Positions 41,466 through 51,539 of a DNA stretch of 57,128 bases are shown here, piece by piece (positions within the stretch are counted from its first letter, which is position 1; each line of letters begins with the position of its first letter). Below the pieces are notes generated by a model that searched no databases, was not told where the DNA came from, and saw nothing but the letters and a program-made list of their open reading frames with translations. The DNA is from an uncultured Ruminiclostridium sp. Lineage in GTDB: Bacteria > Bacillota > Clostridia > Oscillospirales > Ruminococcaceae. Location of the stretch: contig CANQIB010000016.1 in assembly GCA_947623915.1 (NCBI GenBank), positions 1 through 57,128 of the forward strand, in the 5' to 3' direction. A program made the translations under genes and the position numbers.

Positions 41466-42038
41466 ATGAATAATATTTGGCATGATATTGACAGCGACAG
41501 GGTAGCTCCCGACGATTTTCTTGCCGTTATAGAAATATCCAAGGGCAGCAAATCCAAATACGAGCTGGATAAAAAGAGCGGTATGCTAATTCTTGACAGG
41601 ATACTGTATACTTCCACGCATTATCCCGCAAATTACGGCTTTATACCCAAAACGCTTGCCGACGACGGAGATCCGCTGGACGTTCTGGTGCTTTGCAACG
41701 AGCCGCTCGTACCACTGGTGCTGGTGGAATGTTACCCCATCGGCGTTATCAATATGATGGATAACGGCAGAATGGATCAGAAGATAATCGCGATACCGTA
41801 TGAAGACCCGAATTATAATTCTTACCGCAGCATAGAGGGACTTCCCAGTCATATTTTTGAGGAAATGCAGCATTTCTTTAGAGTATATAAGCAGCTTGAG
41901 GGCAAGGACACCGCCGTCAACGAGGTCATGGGACATAAGCAGGCGGTGCAGATAATCAAAGAATGTATCGACAACTATTCCGAGATATACGGAGAGAAAA
42001 ATGCTGATATTGGCAAGCAGATCGCCGAGAAGGTGTGA
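41466..42038 (+). CDS. ppa: Inorganic pyrophosphatase, family I
   Basis: The 190-aa enzyme hydrolyses pyrophosphate to phosphate. YTSTHYPANYGFIPKTLADDGDPLDVLVL contains the family I signature DxDPxD, and IAIPYEDPNY with Tyr/Asp/Pro is typical. Length is normal for family I. AGGAAT precedes the ATG. Its last 38 bases overlap the maf gene, in another frame. Confidence 0.92.
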   Translation: MNNIWHDIDSDRVAPDDFLAVIEISKGSKSKYELDKKSGMLILDRILYTSTHYPANYGFIPKTLADDGDPLDVLVLCNEPLVPLVLVECYPIGVINMMDNGRMDQKIIAIPYEDPNYNSYRSIEGLPSHIFEEMQHFFRVYKQLEGKDTAVNEVMGHKQAVQIIKECIDNYSEIYGEKNADIGKQIAEKV

Positions 42039-42549
42039 GCTGCTGAAGCTCGCAGGACTTGAATTCAAGTCGGTACCGTCCGAGGGGGAGGAGATACTTC
42101 CCAAGGGAACATCACCGCAGGACGCGGTAGTGCTGCTCGCAAGGCAAAAGGCAAAGGAAGTAGCCGAAAAATTCCCCGACGACACCGTACTCGGCGCGGA
42201 CACCGTGGTCGCGGCAAACGGCAGGATACTCGGAAAGCCCAAGGACAGCGCAGACGCATATGATATGCTCAGGATGCTGTCCGGCAAGATACACAGCGTA
42301 TATACAGGCGTATGTATAAAGCGCGGGGAAAAGGAATCCTCTTTTTTCCAAAAGACCGACGTGGAGTTTTACCCGCTTACCGACGACGAGATATACGAGT
42401 ATATCGCGACGGGAGAGCCGATGGACAAAGCCGGAGCATACGGTATCCAGGAAAAAGGCTTTTTCATGGTAAAGCGGATAAACGGGGATTATTATAACGT
42501 TGTTGGCTTGCCTGTCGCCGAAACCGTGCGCAGGCTGAAGAAATTTTAA
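42001..42549 (+). CDS. maf: Maf-family nucleotide pyrophosphatase
   Basis: The 182-aa protein is a Maf-type house-cleaning dTTP/UTP (or modified nucleotide) pyrophosphatase. LILASRSPRRCELLKLAG is the N-terminal signature with the conserved SPRR, DDTVLGADTVVA holds the catalytic Asp, GKPKDSADAYDMLRMLSGK and DKAGAYGIQEKG are conserved. GGAGAG lies 4-5 bases before the ATG, inside ppa; the 38-base overlap means translational coupling. It links pyrophosphate removal and nucleotide cleaning in one transcript. Confidence 0.93.
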   Translation: MLILASRSPRRCELLKLAGLEFKSVPSEGEEILPKGTSPQDAVVLLARQKAKEVAEKFPDDTVLGADTVVAANGRILGKPKDSADAYDMLRMLSGKIHSVYTGVCIKRGEKESSFFQKTDVEFYPLTDDEIYEYIATGEPMDKAGAYGIQEKGFFMVKRINGDYYNVVGLPVAETVRRLKKF

Positions 42550-42585
42550 TTACTCATCTCGGCGGCTGCCGGAAAGGAGAACATC

Positions 42586-42849
42586 ATGCTTTTTGTAACA
42601 AATCCTTTTGATAAACAAGTGACAGAGCTTGAGGGAGATTATTATACCGTCGTGCGCGAGAACGACGGAAAACTGTACCTGTCAAACGGCGCGATAATCA
42701 GACAGACCAACGAAGGAAAATATTTTGACATTTCTACCGGCGAAAAATACGGCGCGGTGTATGAGGCGGACAATATCAATGAGATAAATTACATCGTGGG
42801 TTACGCGCTCGTTCAGGGAAATACCGGCCCCGATTATCTGGGCTTTTGA
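42586..42849 (+). CDS. Small protein of unknown function
   Basis: The 87-aa soluble protein is not assigned to a family. It is acidic, beta-rich (FVTNPF, YYTVVRENDGKLYLSNGAII, GAVYEADNINEINYI) and ends NTGPDYLGF. A perfect AAAGGAG precedes the ATG, and base composition is like its neighbours, so it is very likely real. Its TGA stop abuts the stop of convergent feoB, forming the hexamer TGATCA with no spacer. Confidence 0.75.
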   Translation: MLFVTNPFDKQVTELEGDYYTVVRENDGKLYLSNGAIIRQTNEGKYFDISTGEKYGAVYEADNINEINYIVGYALVQGNTGPDYLGF

Positions 42850-44919
42850 TCAAAGCACCAAAGACAGGGCGTTTACCGTAAAACACAGAAGAACACCGAC
42901 GGCGGTCGGCAGTATTACTGCGGCTGCCGTCCATTTTATGCTTTTTGTTTCCTTATATATGGTCAAACAGGTCGTGGAGCAGGGAAAATGGAACAATGAA
43001 AACAGAATCACACATACTGCGGTAGTAAGCGTCCAGCCGTTTGCGGTCAGCAGCTCCGCCAAGCGTGCGATATCCGACACGTCGGTAAGGGAGGAAGCGG
43101 CGGCATAGGACATTATTATTATGGGAACGACCGTTTCGTTTGCGGGAAATCCCAAAATAAACGCAAAAAGTATCACACCGTCCATGCCGAGCGCTCTGCC
43201 CAGCGGGTCAAGGAAGCCCGTGCAAATATCCAGCAGGGTATCTCCTCCGACCGATACGTTTGCCGTTATCCAGATGATAAGCCCCGCGGGCGCGGCTACC
43301 ATGACCGCTCTGCCCAACACGAACAGCGTTCTGTCCAGAAACGAGCGCAGCAGCACCTTGCCTATCTGCGGGCGTCGGTAAGAGGGCAGTTCTATGGTAA
43401 AGGACGACGGCTCGCCCCTTAAAAGCGTAACGGACAGCAGCTTTGAGCAAAGCAGAGTTGCGGCTACCCCGACGATAAGTACCAGCATAAGGCATACGGC
43501 GGAGCGGATATTTCCGAGTATACCTGCTCCCGTGCCTATTATGAAAATGGTGATAAGACTTATCATGGTGGGAAATTTCCCGTTGCAAGGCACCATGGAG
43601 GAGGTGATTATCGCTATCAGACGTTCCCGACTGCTGTCGATTATCCTTGCCCCCGTAACTCCGCAGGCGTTGCAGCCCAGACTCATGCACATACTCAGCG
43701 CCTGCTTGCCGCAGGCTCCGGCTTTCTTAAAGTATTTATCCAGATTGAAAGCTATTCTCGGCAAAACGCCGAAATCCTCCAGCAGGGTAAACAGCGGGAA
43801 GAATATCGCCATGGGCGGCAGCATAACGGCGACTACCCATGCCGCTACTCTGAACACGCCCTCGGTCAGCATGGAATTTATAACGTCCGGCACTCCTATT
43901 CGGCTCATTGCGGAAGAAAGAATATTTTCCAAGCTGCCGAACCAGTCCGACAGCACCGCCGAGGGGTAATTCGCGCCGGTGACGGTTATCCAAAGCACGG
44001 CGGTGAGCATAAGTATCATTATAGGCACGGCGGTAAACCGTCCGGTAAGTATGCGGTCTATCCTGCTGTCGCGACGCTGCTTGCGGCTGCTCTTTTCGGA
44101 TACCGCCTGACAGCATACGGATTCGGCGTTCAGTACGGTGCAGGAGGAAATTTTATCCTCGGCGTTTTCGATATTCAGTTCGTGCGCGCTTAAAGCGTCC
44201 CACACCTCGTCGGCAAGCTGTGAGCTTTTTATTTTGTCAAGCCCCGCGTGTTCGCACATTTCTTTTATAAAATCCGCGTTGTTTTCGGCGAGCCGCAGCG
44301 CCGCAAATCTGACGGGCAGCAAATCGCCGAAATATTTTTCGGCGATGGGGGAGAGAACTTTTATCGCCTCTTCTATATCCTGAGTGTATGTAATGTCGCA
44401 GCAATCCCGACAGGGGGAGTCCGCGGCTTTTTCTATAGCGTCCGCAAGCTCGTCGAGCCCCTTTTTCCTTGTAGCCGAGGTCTTTATTATAGGAATTTTT
44501 AACTCCTCGCTCAGCTTTTCGCAGTCTATTGTGATGTTTTTCTTTTCTGCCTCGTCTATAAGGTTTACGCAAAGTATGACGTTTTGCGTTATTTCCATGG
44601 TCTGAAGTGCAAGTATGAGATTGCGTTCAAGACAGGAGGCGTCGCACACGACTACCGTTACATCGGTCTTTTCAAACGCTATGAACCCTCTTGCCGCTTT
44701 TTCTTCGGGAGAGCTTGCCATCAGGGAGTATGTGCCGGGCAGATCGTAAAGTACCACCTTGCGTCCGTTTCGTATGTATTCGCCCTTTGCGTTGCTGACG
44801 GTTTTTCCCGCCCAGTTTCCCGTATGCTGTTTCAGACCCGTCAGGGCGTTGAATACCGTGCTTTTTCCGACATTCGGATTCCCGACAAGAGCCGCTCTTA
44901 TCACGCGTTTTTCGTTCAT
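42850..44919 (-). CDS. feoB: Ferrous iron transport protein B
   Basis: The 689-aa protein has an N-terminal G domain (LVGNPNVGKSTVFN, YDLPGTYSL, NLIDEAEKK, SATRKKGLDEL), a helical regulatory domain and a C-terminal transporter part with about eight helices containing two Gate motifs (MCMSLGCNACGVTGARII and ITSSMVPCNGKFPTMI, and LFSLFHFPCSTTC). It imports Fe(II) in anaerobes. The ATG at 44919 follows GGAGGG; the open frame to 44997 is not supported. No feoA is adjacent. It follows the terminator at 44973-45007. Confidence 0.92.
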   Translation of the reverse strand: MNEKRVIRAALVGNPNVGKSTVFNALTGLKQHTGNWAGKTVSNAKGEYIRNGRKVVLYDLPGTYSLMASSPEEKAARGFIAFEKTDVTVVVCDASCLERNLILALQTMEITQNVILCVNLIDEAEKKNITIDCEKLSEELKIPIIKTSATRKKGLDELADAIEKAADSPCRDCCDITYTQDIEEAIKVLSPIAEKYFGDLLPVRFAALRLAENNADFIKEMCEHAGLDKIKSSQLADEVWDALSAHELNIENAEDKISSCTVLNAESVCCQAVSEKSSRKQRRDSRIDRILTGRFTAVPIMILMLTAVLWITVTGANYPSAVLSDWFGSLENILSSAMSRIGVPDVINSMLTEGVFRVAAWVVAVMLPPMAIFFPLFTLLEDFGVLPRIAFNLDKYFKKAGACGKQALSMCMSLGCNACGVTGARIIDSSRERLIAIITSSMVPCNGKFPTMISLITIFIIGTGAGILGNIRSAVCLMLVLIVGVAATLLCSKLLSVTLLRGEPSSFTIELPSYRRPQIGKVLLRSFLDRTLFVLGRAVMVAAPAGLIIWITANVSVGGDTLLDICTGFLDPLGRALGMDGVILFAFILGFPANETVVPIIIMSYAAASSLTDVSDIARLAELLTANGWTLTTAVCVILFSLFHFPCSTTCLTIYKETKSIKWTAAAVILPTAVGVLLCFTVNALSLVL

Positions 44920-44972
44920 CGTCCACCCTCCGATCCTTTTGTTAAAATATATGCCTTTTTGGTAAAGAGGGT

Positions 44973-45007
44973 GAAAAAAAGCCTGTGAACTAAACATTCA
45001 CAGGCTT
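44973..45007 (-). terminator. Rho-independent terminator after the adaptor lipoprotein gene
   Basis: On the minus strand AAGCCTGTGAA, 7-base loop, TTCACAGGCTT, then a run of seven T. It separates the secA-led operon from feoB. Confidence 0.92.
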
Positions 45008-45012
45008 AATAT

Positions 45013-46113
45013 TTATCTGTCCCTTGGCGGGAAATCGTCTTCGTTTCGGTCGTTGTTTTGATCGTTATTATTATTTCTATTGTTGTTATTGTTGTTATTG
45101 TTGTTATTGTTATTGTTGTTGTTCGAGTTTGAAACTCCCTCCGACAGGATAACAACGTCGCCTTCGTTTATCCCGCTGAGTATTTCGGTGTACCCTCCGG
45201 CGGTAACGCCTATCTCTACGGGCATATCGTACTTTTCTTCGCCGCTGAGTATGCTGCAATAATTAGTCGAGCCGTCGAGCTTTACCGCCGATTCCGGCAC
45301 GGCAAGCACGTTCGTTCTTTTGACCGTTACCGCATAGATGGTCGCCCAACCCGCGGCGGCTTGGGAAGCGCCCTTTTCGTCGCTCAGCAGACGGTTTAAG
45401 TCCTCGTCTTTCAACTCCACTGCGGAAAAATTCAAAGAGGCTTTTCCGGCGTCGGACGGAGCTGTATCGGGAGCGGCTATCACCGTACCCTCGTATTCGT
45501 CGTTATTTATCACAAGGTCAACGTCCATGCCGAATCTGAGGTTTGAGCCGCCGCCGTTCGCATTATAAACATATATCGTGTCTGGAACGGAAACGGTGCA
45601 TATAGACTCTCCTTCGTTCAACTTGCTGCCCTCGGATAAGAAAGTCATGGCGGTTATCAGACCGTCATACGGCGCTACGATGTCCGCCTTTTCGCGCAAT
45701 TCCGTCAGCTTGTCAAGCTCTATCTGCTCCAGCTCTTTGTCCGAGCCGGACGCCTGCGCTACCTTTATTTTCTGCTCGTTTATCTGAAAATCAAGATCCG
45801 AGGTGTCCAGCTCCACCAAGACTTCGCCCGCTTTTACCGTGCGGTTTTGGGAAACGTTTACCTTTTTGACTTTTACGTCGAACGGCGCGGTAAACTCCGT
45901 GGCGGTGCGAAAACCTACCTCCGCCGGTATCTTTTCTTCGTTCTCTATCGTCATGTACTGCGCCGAAGCGGTCTTGTAGGTGAGCTTGGTCTCGCCGTTT
46001 ATCGGCTGTACTATCTCGTCCTCAACGCCGGGTGCGCAGCCGCTTAACGATGTGATGAGCAAAGCCGCCGCTGCCGATAATCCGATGAATGATTTGATTG
46101 CTGCTCGGAACAT
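45013..46113 (-). CDS. Efflux-adaptor (HlyD/MFP-like) lipoprotein with poly-Asn tail
   Basis: The 366-aa protein has a lipoprotein signal peptide (lipobox LSGC, near residues 21-24) and a membrane-fusion-protein fold: barrel-sandwich halves (AEVGFRTATEFTAPFDVKVKKV and DIVAPYDGLITAM) around a short coiled coil, then beta-barrel and membrane-proximal parts (VLAVPESAVKLDG, GINEGDVVIL). The C-terminus is a run of about 15 Asn followed by RNNNNDQNNDRNEDDFPPRDR. Normally such adaptors pair with an ABC permease such as MacB; none is adjacent. AAAGGAAAG precedes the ATG at 46113. It is the last gene of the secA operon. Confidence 0.82.
   Translation of the reverse strand: MFRAAIKSFIGLSAAAALLITSLSGCAPGVEDEIVQPINGETKLTYKTASAQYMTIENEEKIPAEVGFRTATEFTAPFDVKVKKVNVSQNRTVKAGEVLVELDTSDLDFQINEQKIKVAQASGSDKELEQIELDKLTELREKADIVAPYDGLITAMTFLSEGSKLNEGESICTVSVPDTIYVYNANGGGSNLRFGMDVDLVINNDEYEGTVIAAPDTAPSDAGKASLNFSAVELKDEDLNRLLSDEKGASQAAAGWATIYAVTVKRTNVLAVPESAVKLDGSTNYCSILSGEEKYDMPVEIGVTAGGYTEILSGINEGDVVILSEGVSNSNNNNNNNNNNNNNNNRNNNNDQNNDRNEDDFPPRDR
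45078..45123 (-). repeat. AAT/AAC triplet run encoding poly-asparagine
   Basis: Mixed AAC/AAT codons give about 15 consecutive Asn in the adaptor lipoprotein. Mixed codon use argues against recent single-codon expansion, and in-frame triplets mean that length change would not alter the frame. Confidence 0.85.
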
Positions 46114-46133
46114 GATCTTTCCTTTCGCTGAAA

Positions 46134-47294
46134 TTACATACGGGTGATTATTTCCAGACACATACGTCCGTTGTGATAGGGACATTTCCATGGGTCTGTA
46201 ACAGGTTTGCTTTCGTCGGGGCGTTCGTCGTCAAATACCTGAGAATACCATTCTCCGCCTTCGCGCTTGTCGATGATATGTTCTTTGATATACTCCCACA
46301 GGCTTCTCGCTATATCCAGATACCGCGCGTCGTCATATCTGCGGTAAGCGTTGTAAAAGCCTACCACGCCTTCCGCCTGTACCCACCATATGTGCATGGT
46401 GTTGACAACGCCTTTTTCCACCTCGTTGTTGAGCCGTCCTTTGACAAACGCCCTGTCCGCGATATTGCAAACGATGGTGCGGTTCATTTCGGATACGCGC
46501 TTTGAAAGGTGTTCGTCTCCGATAACGTCGCACGCTCTGTCCATAAGCCATGTAGCTTCTATATCGTGACCGTAGGAGTATATATCTCCTATCTCGTTCA
46601 GCTCCTTATCGAAGAATACCAACAGCTTGCCGTTTTTTCGGTCGTATATCCTGTCTAGCATAAGCTCAAGCAGGAAGTACAGCGATTTCAGCACGCTCTT
46701 GTCGCCGGACACCCGATACAGCTCGGTGTACGCCTCCAACAAGTGCAGCGTAGTGTTCATCGTCTTGTCCGCCATCAGCCCGTTTTCGGACAGCGCGTCG
46801 TTTTCGATAAGCTGCCAGTCCTTGGAAAACGCTTCACGGTAGGCTACCTCGTCGCGGCATTTTTCCTCCACGACGTCGTATATGCTCTTTGCCAGCGCGA
46901 GCGCCGCGGCGTCTTTCGACGCGTCGTAGTACGACGAAAGAGCGTATATGAAAAACGCCTGACAGTATGTATGCTTCATGCTGTCCTTTACGCTGCCGTC
47001 GGCGTTCATCATCCAGTATACGCCGCCGTTCTCGCCGTCAACGCAATACTTTGACAAAAATTCGTAAGCGTGCCTTGCTTTTTTGAGATGTTCGGGGTTC
47101 TTGAATACAAGAAAGCAGTTTGAATAAAACCACAGTATCCTTGAGTGCAGGATAACGCCCTTTTCCGCGTTCCTGTCTACCGAAAGATCATATCCCACAT
47201 AGCCGTAAAATCCCCCGTTTTCGCTGTCCTCCAGCTTATCCCAAAACGGGACGATGTGGTCTAAAAGTTCCTTTTTACATTCTCGTGCGAGCAT
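46134..47294 (-). CDS. AGE-family epimerase, cellobiose 2-epimerase-like
   Basis: The 386-aa protein has an (alpha/alpha)6-barrel pattern and matches the N-acylglucosamine/cellobiose 2-epimerase family. GGFYGYVGYDL, HSRILWFYS (Arg and Trp of the site), YGHDIEATWL (catalytic His) and WKCPYHNGRMCLE (second catalytic His) are characteristic. Length matches cellobiose 2-epimerases of Ruminococcus (about 390 aa). It would convert the reducing-end glucose of cello-oligosaccharides to mannose, or act on N-acylglucosamine. GGAG precedes the ATG. It sits between DUF1015 and the adaptor lipoprotein in an operon with secA. Confidence 0.85.
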   Translation of the reverse strand: MLARECKKELLDHIVPFWDKLEDSENGGFYGYVGYDLSVDRNAEKGVILHSRILWFYSNCFLVFKNPEHLKKARHAYEFLSKYCVDGENGGVYWMMNADGSVKDSMKHTYCQAFFIYALSSYYDASKDAAALALAKSIYDVVEEKCRDEVAYREAFSKDWQLIENDALSENGLMADKTMNTTLHLLEAYTELYRVSGDKSVLKSLYFLLELMLDRIYDRKNGKLLVFFDKELNEIGDIYSYGHDIEATWLMDRACDVIGDEHLSKRVSEMNRTIVCNIADRAFVKGRLNNEVEKGVVNTMHIWWVQAEGVVGFYNAYRRYDDARYLDIARSLWEYIKEHIIDKREGGEWYSQVFDDERPDESKPVTDPWKCPYHNGRMCLEIITRM

Positions 47295-47312
47295 TTTAAT
47301 TATCTCCGTATA

Positions 47313-48602
47313 TCAAAATATTTTGTTCATTACAAGTCCTGTAGCGAGCTTGGGATAAAAATAGGTGGATTTCTGCGGCATTTTTTCTCCTGCCGCCGCA
47401 ACGTCGCGTATCTCGCTCACGCGGGTGGGATTAAGCAAAAAGCAGCAGTTTGCTCTTTTGCCGTCCACCGCCGCCAGCGCCTCGTCCGCGCTGCGCGTAT
47501 AGGTAAGATTTATCTGTTCCGCCATGTTTTGCTTATCTATGCCGAATATCCTTTCCAGCACCAGAGTGTGCAGGACGCTGACGTCCAGTTCCCTGAGCGC
47601 CTTGCTCGCGTTCGGCATAAGGCTTTCCATAAGCGCGGCGTCTTTAAGCACCATGAGCGTGTAGTTGTTGTCGCCGGTAAACAGCACGAACGCCTTTTTG
47701 TTTTCCGAATAGGCTTTTTCCAGCCCTATCTCTCCCTTTTCGCGGTTAAGGTAGGGGGTTATCTCAAAATATTCCGAGCATTTTTCCGTCAACGCGCCGA
47801 GGTCGAAGTTCGGAAGATCCCTTACTATCCTGTGAGTGGGGAACACCGTCAGCCCGTCGTTTTCGATATTTACCATCATCATGGTGACATATTCGGAGCT
47901 GCCGAGCTTTTCCGGCTGCGTATTTGCGATATGGTCGCGATATTTGAGCGCGGTCTCATATCTGTGATGACCGTCGGCGATATACAGCTTTTTATCCGCC
48001 ATGCCGCGTACCAGCGCGTCGATGACGTTACCGTCATAAACGCACCACAGACTGTGAGTTACTCCGTCGCGGTCGGTATAGCTGCTGTCCGGCTCTTTAG
48101 AGCTGCACTCGTCTATCAATTTGAACATTGAGCCGTTTGGGTCGGAGTACAGCGAGTATATCTGGCTGAAGTTGCAGCCTGTTGCACACATGAGTTCAAA
48201 TCTGTCGGCTTTGGCTTTAGAAAGCGTTTCCTCGTGGGGGAGAATAACGCCTTTGGAAAAGTCCTCCAGCTTTACCAGAGAGATAAAGCCTTTTACCGCA
48301 CGGGTAACGCCGTGCAGCGAGAATTTCATTTCATAGACGTATATCCCCGCTTTTTCGTCGCGGGCGAGTATATCGTCTTTAAGCCAGCCGTCAAGGCATT
48401 TTGCGGCGTCGGAATAGGCGTTGTCGCCGTCCTGTGCCGACGCTTTCGGCAATTCCAGCCTTATAATGTTGTGCGGATTTTTCTCCGTGTAGCTTTGCTT
48501 TTCCTCCGCGCTCACGATGTCATACGGGGGACAGCACAGGTCTTCGGTGCGTCCCGCCTTTTCGGTAAAGCGCAGACCGTTAAACGGTTTTATTTCGGCC
48601 AT
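47313..48602 (-). CDS. DUF1015 family protein
   Basis: The 429-aa protein is a DUF1015 member: IKPFNGLRFTEKAG, CPPYDIVSAEEKQSY, IRLELPK, LYIADGHHRYETALKYRD and SSEYVTMMMVNIENDGLTVFPTHR are family-typical. It is cytoplasmic, with no known function; some members lie beside serine or phosphoserine metabolism genes, not so here. AAAGGAG precedes the ATG, 20 bases after the secA stop. Confidence 0.9.
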   Translation of the reverse strand: MAEIKPFNGLRFTEKAGRTEDLCCPPYDIVSAEEKQSYTEKNPHNIIRLELPKASAQDGDNAYSDAAKCLDGWLKDDILARDEKAGIYVYEMKFSLHGVTRAVKGFISLVKLEDFSKGVILPHEETLSKAKADRFELMCATGCNFSQIYSLYSDPNGSMFKLIDECSSKEPDSSYTDRDGVTHSLWCVYDGNVIDALVRGMADKKLYIADGHHRYETALKYRDHIANTQPEKLGSSEYVTMMMVNIENDGLTVFPTHRIVRDLPNFDLGALTEKCSEYFEITPYLNREKGEIGLEKAYSENKKAFVLFTGDNNYTLMVLKDAALMESLMPNASKALRELDVSVLHTLVLERIFGIDKQNMAEQINLTYTRSADEALAAVDGKRANCCFLLNPTRVSEIRDVAAAGEKMPQKSTYFYPKLATGLVMNKIF

Positions 48603-48622
48603 GGGGTCTCCTTTCGGTTTGC

Positions 48623-51349
48623 TCAGTCATTTGCGCCGCAGCATTTTTTGTATTTCTTTCCGCTGCCGCAGGGACAGGGGTCGTTGCGTCCCACCTTTTG
48701 CTTTGCGTCTTTCTTAAATGTTGTTCTTGCGCCGGAATTTTCGGGGTGGGGCTTGAGTACCTGCTCGCGCTCCGGAGGAGCTTCCGTCCTTACCTTTACC
48801 GTCAGCACAAGACGCGCGGTATCCTCGCGGATAGCCGCTATCATCTCGTCGAACATCGCAAAGCCCTCTATCCTGTATTCTACTACGGGATCGCGCTGCG
48901 CGTAGCTTCTGAGCGCAATACCGCGTTTTAGCTCTTCCATGGCGTCGATGTGATCCATCCACTTTGTATCAACGACCTTGAGCATAACGACGCGTTCCAG
49001 TTCTCTCATTATTTCGGGTCCGAATTCTTCTTCACGCTGCTTGTACAGAGTGTCGGCGCGTTCCTTCAGCATCTCGGTGATGTCCTTTTTGTCAAGGTTG
49101 TTGAGATCGTCCACCGTGTAGTTGAAATCGTCCTCTTTGGTGAGCATACCCATAAAATGCTCTCTCAGACCTACAAAATTCCAGCTTTCGGGATAATCGC
49201 CGGAGCAGTAGGTATTGACGTTTTCGTCTATCGTTTCGTTTATCATGCTGTGAATGTATTCGCTGACGTCCTCACCGTCCAATACCTTGGAACGCTGAGT
49301 GTATATCGTCATACGCTGCTGCGACATAACGTCGTCGTAATCGAGGACGTTTTTGCGTATTGAGAAGTTCCTGCCCTCGACCTTTCTCTGGGAGGATTCT
49401 ATCGTGTTGGTGAGGAATTTGTTTTCTATCGGGATATCGTCGTCTATGCCGAGCGTCTGCATGATGCTCTGTACTCTTTCGCCGCCGAACATACGCATAA
49501 GGTCGTCCTCAAGCGATATGAAAAATCTGCTTTCGCCGGGGTCGCCCTGACGTCCCGCACGACCTCTGAGCTGGTTGTCGATACGCCTTGATTCATGGCG
49601 CTCCGTACCGAGTATGAACAGTCCGCCCAGCTCGCGCACTTCCTCCGCTTCCTTGGATATCTGTTCTTTAAATTCGGCGTTGTATTTTTTAAACGTTTCC
49701 CTTGCTTGGAGTATCTGTTCGTCGTCGGTCTCCGCAAAGCCGGTCGATTCGTTTATAAGATCCTCTTCTATGCCTTCTTTTCTCATTCTCGCTTTGGCGA
49801 GATATTCGGCGTTACCGCCAAGCATAATATCGGTACCACGGCCCGCCATGTTGGTGGCGATGGTAACGGCGCCTTTTTTGCCCGCCTGTGCGACTATCTC
49901 AGCCTCGCGTTCGTGATTTTTCGCGTTCAGTACCTCGTGCTTTATGCCTTTTTTCTTCAGCATGGAGGACAAAAGCTCGGATTTCTCAATGGTTATCGTG
50001 CCGACCAGCACCGGCTGTCCCTTTGCGTGACACTCCTCGATCTGGCGTATCACCGCGTCGAATTTGCCCTTGGTATTCTTGTAGACCTGATCCTGATGAT
50101 CCTGCCTTATGACGGGCTTGTTGGTAGGTATCTCGATAACGTCCAGTGAATATATCTCTCTAAATTCGCTTTCCTCGGTCATGGCGGTACCCGTCATGCC
50201 GGAGAGCTTGTCGTAAAGTCTGAAAAAGTTCTGGAAAGTTATGGTCGCGAGAGTTTTGCTCTCGTTCTTTACCTTTACTCCCTCTTTTGCCTCTATCGCC
50301 TGATGAAGTCCCTCGTTGAAACGGCGTCCGAACATCAGTCGCCCTGTAAATTCATCGACGATGATTATCTCGCCGTCCTTTACCACATAGTCAACGTCGC
50401 GCTTCATGACTCCCTGCGCCTTTATCGCCTGATTTACATGGTGCAGCAGCGTCATGTTCTCCGCGTCCATGAGGTTTTCTACGCCGAAATACGCCTCGGC
50501 TTTTTTAACGCCGCGCTGGGTAAGGGTAGCGTTCTTGGCTTTTTCGTCTATGATATAATCTCCGTCGTAGGTGTCCTGATCCTCCTTGCTGTCCAGCTCT
50601 ACCACCTTGTAGGGACGCAAGCTCCTTGCCAGCTTGTCGGCTTTCATATAAAGGTCGGTGGATTTATCGCCGGGGCCGGAAATGATAAGCGGCGTTCTCG
50701 CCTCGTCTATCAGTATCGAGTCCACCTCGTCCACTATCGCGAAATTATGCTCGCGCTGTACCTTGTCGGCTTTGCGTATGCACATATTGTCACGCAGATA
50801 GTCAAAGCCGAATTCGTTGTTCGTGCCGTAGGTGATGTCGCAGTTGTAGGATCTGCGCCTTTGGTCGTTGGTCATGTCGTGCAGGATAAGCCCGACGGAA
50901 AGTCCCAAAAATCTGTGTACACGTCCTATCATCTCGCCGTCACGCTTTGCCAGATAGTCGTTTACCGTGACGACGTGTACGCCCTTTCCGCTCAATGCTA
51001 CCAAGTAGCTGGGCAGCGCCGCTACGAAGGTTTTACCTTCACCTGTCCTCATCTCGGCTATTCTGCCTTGGAAGAGTATTATTCCGCCCAGTATCTGCAC
51101 GGGGTAGGGCTTTATGGCGAGGACTCTCCACATTGCCTCACGGCAGACGGCGAACGCTTCGGGAAGTATATCCTCCAGCGTTTCTCCGCCGGCAAGCCTG
51201 TCCTTTAGCACGGCGGTTTGCCCTTTCAGCTCGGAGTCGGTCATGGAGGAATATCTGCTTTCAAGCTCCAGTACCTTATCCTTGAGCGGGATTATCCTTT
51301 TTATCTCTTTTTCAGAGTAGTTTCCGAATATCTTTGTAAGAATACTCAT
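48623..51349 (-). CDS. secA: Preprotein translocase ATPase SecA
   Basis: The 908-aa motor ATPase powers Sec export. [14 protein letters not shown] (Walker A), [17 protein letters not shown] (DEAD-type Walker B), [40 protein letters not shown] and [21 protein letters not shown] are conserved, and the C-terminus is a SEC-C zinc motif ([13 protein letters not shown]). Length is normal. AAAGGA lies 11 bases before the ATG. It is the first gene of a leftward operon with DUF1015, the AGE epimerase and the adaptor lipoprotein. Confidence 0.97.
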   Translation of the reverse strand: MSILTKIFGNYSEKEIKRIIPLKDKVLELESRYSSMTDSELKGQTAVLKDRLAGGETLEDILPEAFAVCREAMWRVLAIKPYPVQILGGIILFQGRIAEMRTGEGKTFVAALPSYLVALSGKGVHVVTVNDYLAKRDGEMIGRVHRFLGLSVGLILHDMTNDQRRRSYNCDITYGTNNEFGFDYLRDNMCIRKADKVQREHNFAIVDEVDSILIDEARTPLIISGPGDKSTDLYMKADKLARSLRPYKVVELDSKEDQDTYDGDYIIDEKAKNATLTQRGVKKAEAYFGVENLMDAENMTLLHHVNQAIKAQGVMKRDVDYVVKDGEIIIVDEFTGRLMFGRRFNEGLHQAIEAKEGVKVKNESKTLATITFQNFFRLYDKLSGMTGTAMTEESEFREIYSLDVIEIPTNKPVIRQDHQDQVYKNTKGKFDAVIRQIEECHAKGQPVLVGTITIEKSELLSSMLKKKGIKHEVLNAKNHEREAEIVAQAGKKGAVTIATNMAGRGTDIMLGGNAEYLAKARMRKEGIEEDLINESTGFAETDDEQILQARETFKKYNAEFKEQISKEAEEVRELGGLFILGTERHESRRIDNQLRGRAGRQGDPGESRFFISLEDDLMRMFGGERVQSIMQTLGIDDDIPIENKFLTNTIESSQRKVEGRNFSIRKNVLDYDDVMSQQRMTIYTQRSKVLDGEDVSEYIHSMINETIDENVNTYCSGDYPESWNFVGLREHFMGMLTKEDDFNYTVDDLNNLDKKDITEMLKERADTLYKQREEEFGPEIMRELERVVMLKVVDTKWMDHIDAMEELKRGIALRSYAQRDPVVEYRIEGFAMFDEMIAAIREDTARLVLTVKVRTEAPPEREQVLKPHPENSGARTTFKKDAKQKVGRNDPCPCGSGKKYKKCCGAND

Positions 51350-51430
51350 GTATTATGTCGTCCTTTCGCTTTTCATACACTCATTATCGTTGATCGAAGA
51401 TCCTGCGATCTGATTTTTACATACTCTTTT

Positions 51431-51459
51431 ATTATACACCCCGAATAAGATTTTGTCAA
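51431..51459 (-). promoter_or_regulatory. Promoter of the secA operon
   Basis: TTGACA (51459-51454), 17-base spacer, TATAAT (51436-51431) on the minus strand, about 75 bases before the secA ATG. Confidence 0.82.
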
Positions 51460-51504
51460 TAAAAATGTAATTTATTTGTGACTGTGTCTGCCGCCTTTTT
51501 CCGC

Positions 51505-51533
51505 TTGACATAACAAAGGTTTTGTGGTAAAAT
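51505..51533 (+). promoter_or_regulatory. Promoter of the hydrogenase maturation operon
   Basis: TTGACA (51505-51510), 17-base spacer, TAAAAT (51528-51533). Transcription would begin near 51540 and read a structured leader of about 148 bases. Confidence 0.82.
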
Positions 51534-51539
51534 CATAAT

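Noticed and set aside
45078-45123. Poly-Asn run as a phase-variation switch
   Set aside because: The repeat unit is three bases, so copy-number change keeps the frame.
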